Origin: Myxococcales bacterium
Lineage (GTDB): Bacteria; Myxococcota_C; UBA6777
DNA: 7,028 bases
Direction: 5' to 3'
NCBI GenBank assembly: GCA_027005175.1
Contig: JALTMC010000163.1
Location: 1 to 7,028, forward strand
In this document: positions 5,723 to 7,028 of the stretch, in pieces
Layout: each line of letters opens with the position of its first letter
How positions within the stretch are numbered: the stretch's first letter is position 1
The notes under the pieces: generated by a model
Told to the model about the DNA's origin: nothing
The model's database searches: none
What the model saw: the letters and a program-made list of their open reading frames with translations, nothing else
Position numbers and translations under genes: made by a program

Positions 5723-6160
5723 TCAACTCCAGGCCCAAAGGTTTGGTTCCCATAACCCCTCATTTCCAGAGAGAACAGGGTCCAAGAATATAGATACAGC
5801 TTTGGTAAGCTCATCCAACGTAGTCCAAGACAATCAATCCATCGAGTTGTACCATGCGCTTATATACAGGTTCCCATATCGTTGGTGGGTCTGGTATCGA
5901 TGCAGGGATGCTATGGGTGTTGCGACTGGTAAAAGTCTGCTCGATGGCTGTTTGCAAAATGGTTGCTTTCAAAGGCTTTACAGAAGCTAGCAATGCAAGG
6001 TCTGGCAGACCTTTGACACGTGTATTGGGTCGCGTTCTTGGCATTGTATAGGCATGGAGCTTCTCGGCGATATGAGTTGCAATGGGATAGATTCGAAAAT
6101 GTGATGGCTCTATCCCCGCAAAGGTAAGAATGTCATTTCCCTTTAATAGCGTTGTGTCAT
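5723..6160 (-). pseudogene. abiEii: AbiEii-type nucleotidyltransferase toxin, decayed (N-terminal deletion plus frameshift)
   Basis: AbiEii is the toxin of type IV toxin-antitoxin pairs, a nucleotidyltransferase-fold protein that blocks growth. Here the original start appears to survive: ATG 6160 overlaps the abiEi stop as ATGA and reads MTQRY, like many family N-termini, but then meets a stop at 6143-6145. The conserved C-terminal half continues in another frame from about 6145: GNDILTFAGIEP, YPIATHIAEKLHAYTMPR, NTRVKGLPDLALL, then TIWEPVYKRM, ending at a TGA (5811-5813). Shifting frame near 5817-5820 restores the usual family tail, with FLDPVLSG and LWEPNLWAW, down to a stop at 5723-5725. 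About 130-150 residues, including the GS..D.D catalytic region, are missing, so the toxin cannot be active. A TTG at 6185 could start the remnant but lies inside abiEi. Confidence 0.85.
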
Positions 6161-6738
6161 CGTACAACCTCTTCAAAAGGAGCAAGGAAACTTATTACCC
6201 CTGCAATCTCGCTTCGAGCAAAGAGACCACGGGCTAAGCCTTCATTTACAGCTTGTTGGAGAAGCTCGGGAGAAAGAGCGGCATCGGCACAATCACAAAG
6301 TGTTCGTGTTGGAGTTGTTACTGGAACATTGCCTGACCAAGTGTACTCCTCCTCAGAAAGTTCATTGAAATACAGAATCAATCTTTGTGGAATCCGAAAG
6401 CGACGGAGCTTCCAGGGAGCAGGTAGCGTCATATGGATCTGACCAGCCAAAATGTCGGATAGACCATGAAGAAAGAGCGCAGTCTCATGGCTAAATACTC
6501 CCATTTGTTCACTCCACAGCCAAAACACAACCAGATCTTCATATTCTCCTGCCGGGAAATGAACAAGCCGGTAGATACCACGACGTATCCGCTGTATTCG
6601 ACCATTCTGCATATACTTTGCCAGAAGCTGTGGGGAATACCCCGACTCCGCTGCCTGAGCCGTCGTAAAGTGACCGTCTTGCGCTGAGGCAAACTCATAC
6701 AAATGATCCCAATTTGGTTTGTTGCTTTTCATCATCAT
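6157..6738 (-). CDS. abiEi: AbiEi-type antitoxin / transcriptional repressor (type IV toxin-antitoxin)
   Basis: From ATG 6738 the protein has 193 aa, full length for the family. The N-terminal winged HTH (about 23-58) reads HFTTAQAAESGYSPQLLAKY then GRIQRIRRGIYRL. The C-terminal antitoxin domain has VFSHETALFLHGLSD (about 81-95), IHMTLPAP and PVTTPTRTLCDCADAALSPE. In characterised AbiE systems this protein neutralises AbiEii without a stable complex and represses its own operon by binding inverted repeats, which fits the palindrome directly upstream. Alternative ATG codons at 6735 and 6732 and a TTG at 6744 cannot be excluded, as no ribosome site is visible; the start may be leaderless. The stop overlaps the toxin start by four bases. 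With its toxin destroyed, it now stands as an orphan antitoxin or repressor. Confidence 0.9.
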   Translation of the reverse strand: MMMKSNKPNWDHLYEFASAQDGHFTTAQAAESGYSPQLLAKYMQNGRIQRIRRGIYRLVHFPAGEYEDLVVFWLWSEQMGVFSHETALFLHGLSDILAGQIHMTLPAPWKLRRFRIPQRLILYFNELSEEEYTWSGNVPVTTPTRTLCDCADAALSPELLQQAVNEGLARGLFARSEIAGVISFLAPFEEVVR

Positions 6739-6771
6739 GCACAAAACTTAACTCATAGTTTAGTTTTGTGC
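6739..6771. promoter_or_regulatory. 33-bp near-perfect palindrome: probable AbiEi operator
   Basis: GCACAAAACTTAACT (6739-6753) and AGTTTAGTTTTGTGC (6757-6771) are inverted copies with one mismatch around a three-base centre. The palindrome ends one base before ATG 6738. AbiEi proteins are known to bind inverted repeats at their own promoters and repress, so this is the likely operator. Confidence 0.82.
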
Positions 6772-6773
6772 AA
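6745..6773 (-). promoter_or_regulatory. Probable abiEi promoter inside the palindrome
   Basis: On the - strand TTGCAC (6773-6768) is a fair -35 box. Seventeen bases later TAAGTT (6750-6745) is a weak -10 box. The start of transcription would fall at about 6739, almost on the start codon, which would make a leaderless or nearly leaderless message and explain the absence of a ribosome site. Both boxes lie in or against the palindrome, so binding there would block transcription. Confidence 0.45.
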
Positions 6774-6786
6774 GCCCCACTTCTCA

Positions 6787-7028
6787 TCAACGATGAGGTA
6801 AAAGTACAGAATCCAACGATCTTTGGGTAACATCAAAGGCAACAACAGACTGGAACAAACCATGTTCAACTGTGAAAGGTGGGAGTGAGCTTCTGTTTGG
6901 CATGGATGAAGTCTTTTTCACAGTCAGACTTGATTTGTGTTTACTATTGAGATGAGCCTGAGCCTCAACATCCAACAACAACCTCACCTTTCTTTGGGAC
7001 TGTCGCAAATTCGCAACGACTCCAGAGA
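6787..7028 (-). CDS. Doubtful partial open frame running off the window edge
   Basis: The frame is open from the window edge to a TGA at 6787-6789, about 79 residues (for example VRLLLDVEAQAHLNSKHK, then PPFTVEHGLFQSVVAFDV). If real, it is the C-terminus of a gene starting outside the window and ending 14 bases before the abiEi -35 box. I recognise no family. The stop lies in a small hairpin (CTCATC/GATGAG, 6783-6797) without a T-run. It may be chance. Confidence 0.2.
   Translation of the reverse strand, partial: SGVVANLRQSQRKVRLLLDVEAQAHLNSKHKSSLTVKKTSSMPNRSSLPPFTVEHGLFQSVVAFDVTQRSLDSVLLPHR

Noticed and set aside
6783-6797. CTCATC / GATGAG hairpin as a terminator upstream of abiEi
   Set aside because: The stem is 6 bp and no T-run follows on either strand.

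Overview
This is a bacterial, protein-coding window with medium G+C. It looks like part of a defence island. The taxon cannot be fixed from the sequence. The long intergenic stretches, a decayed toxin gene and the mix of families would suit a large-genome soil-type bacterium such as a member of the Ktedonobacteria (Chloroflexota), but this is only a guess.

Left part (2-2347, + strand): the tail of a type I restriction subunit (HsdR; its start lies outside the window) overlaps a YgjP/DUF45-type zinc metallopeptidase gene. Fourteen bases later comes an unrecognised, extremely acidic 204-aa protein. The three genes read as the 3' end of a type I restriction-modification operon.

Middle part (2461-5015, - strand): a compact three-gene operon, in transcription order (i) a TIGR04255-family protein of unknown function, (ii) a protein with a hydrophobic segment, an Xre-like helix-turn-helix and a basic tail, and (iii) an unrecognised 287-aa protein with an LTQTCD motif. 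The stop/start junctions overlap by 4 bases and 1 base, so the genes are probably translationally coupled. Three perfect copies of a 9-bp word, two direct and one inverted, sit at the head of the operon over -10-like boxes on both strands. They are a good candidate operator for the operon's own HTH protein. This module is the best candidate in the window for an undescribed system.

Non-coding middle (5016-5722): no recognisable gene. It holds 10-bp-phased repeats, a strong bidirectional rho-independent terminator (5293-5325) and a 12-bp palindrome.

Right part (5723-6773, - strand): a type IV toxin-antitoxin (AbiE) locus. The AbiEi antitoxin gene is intact and preceded by a 33-bp near-perfect palindrome that overlaps its probable promoter. 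The AbiEii toxin gene is a pseudogene: after about five codons its catalytic N-terminal part is deleted, and the remaining C-terminal part carries a further frameshift. The last 240 bases (6787-7028) contain only a doubtful open frame running off the edge.
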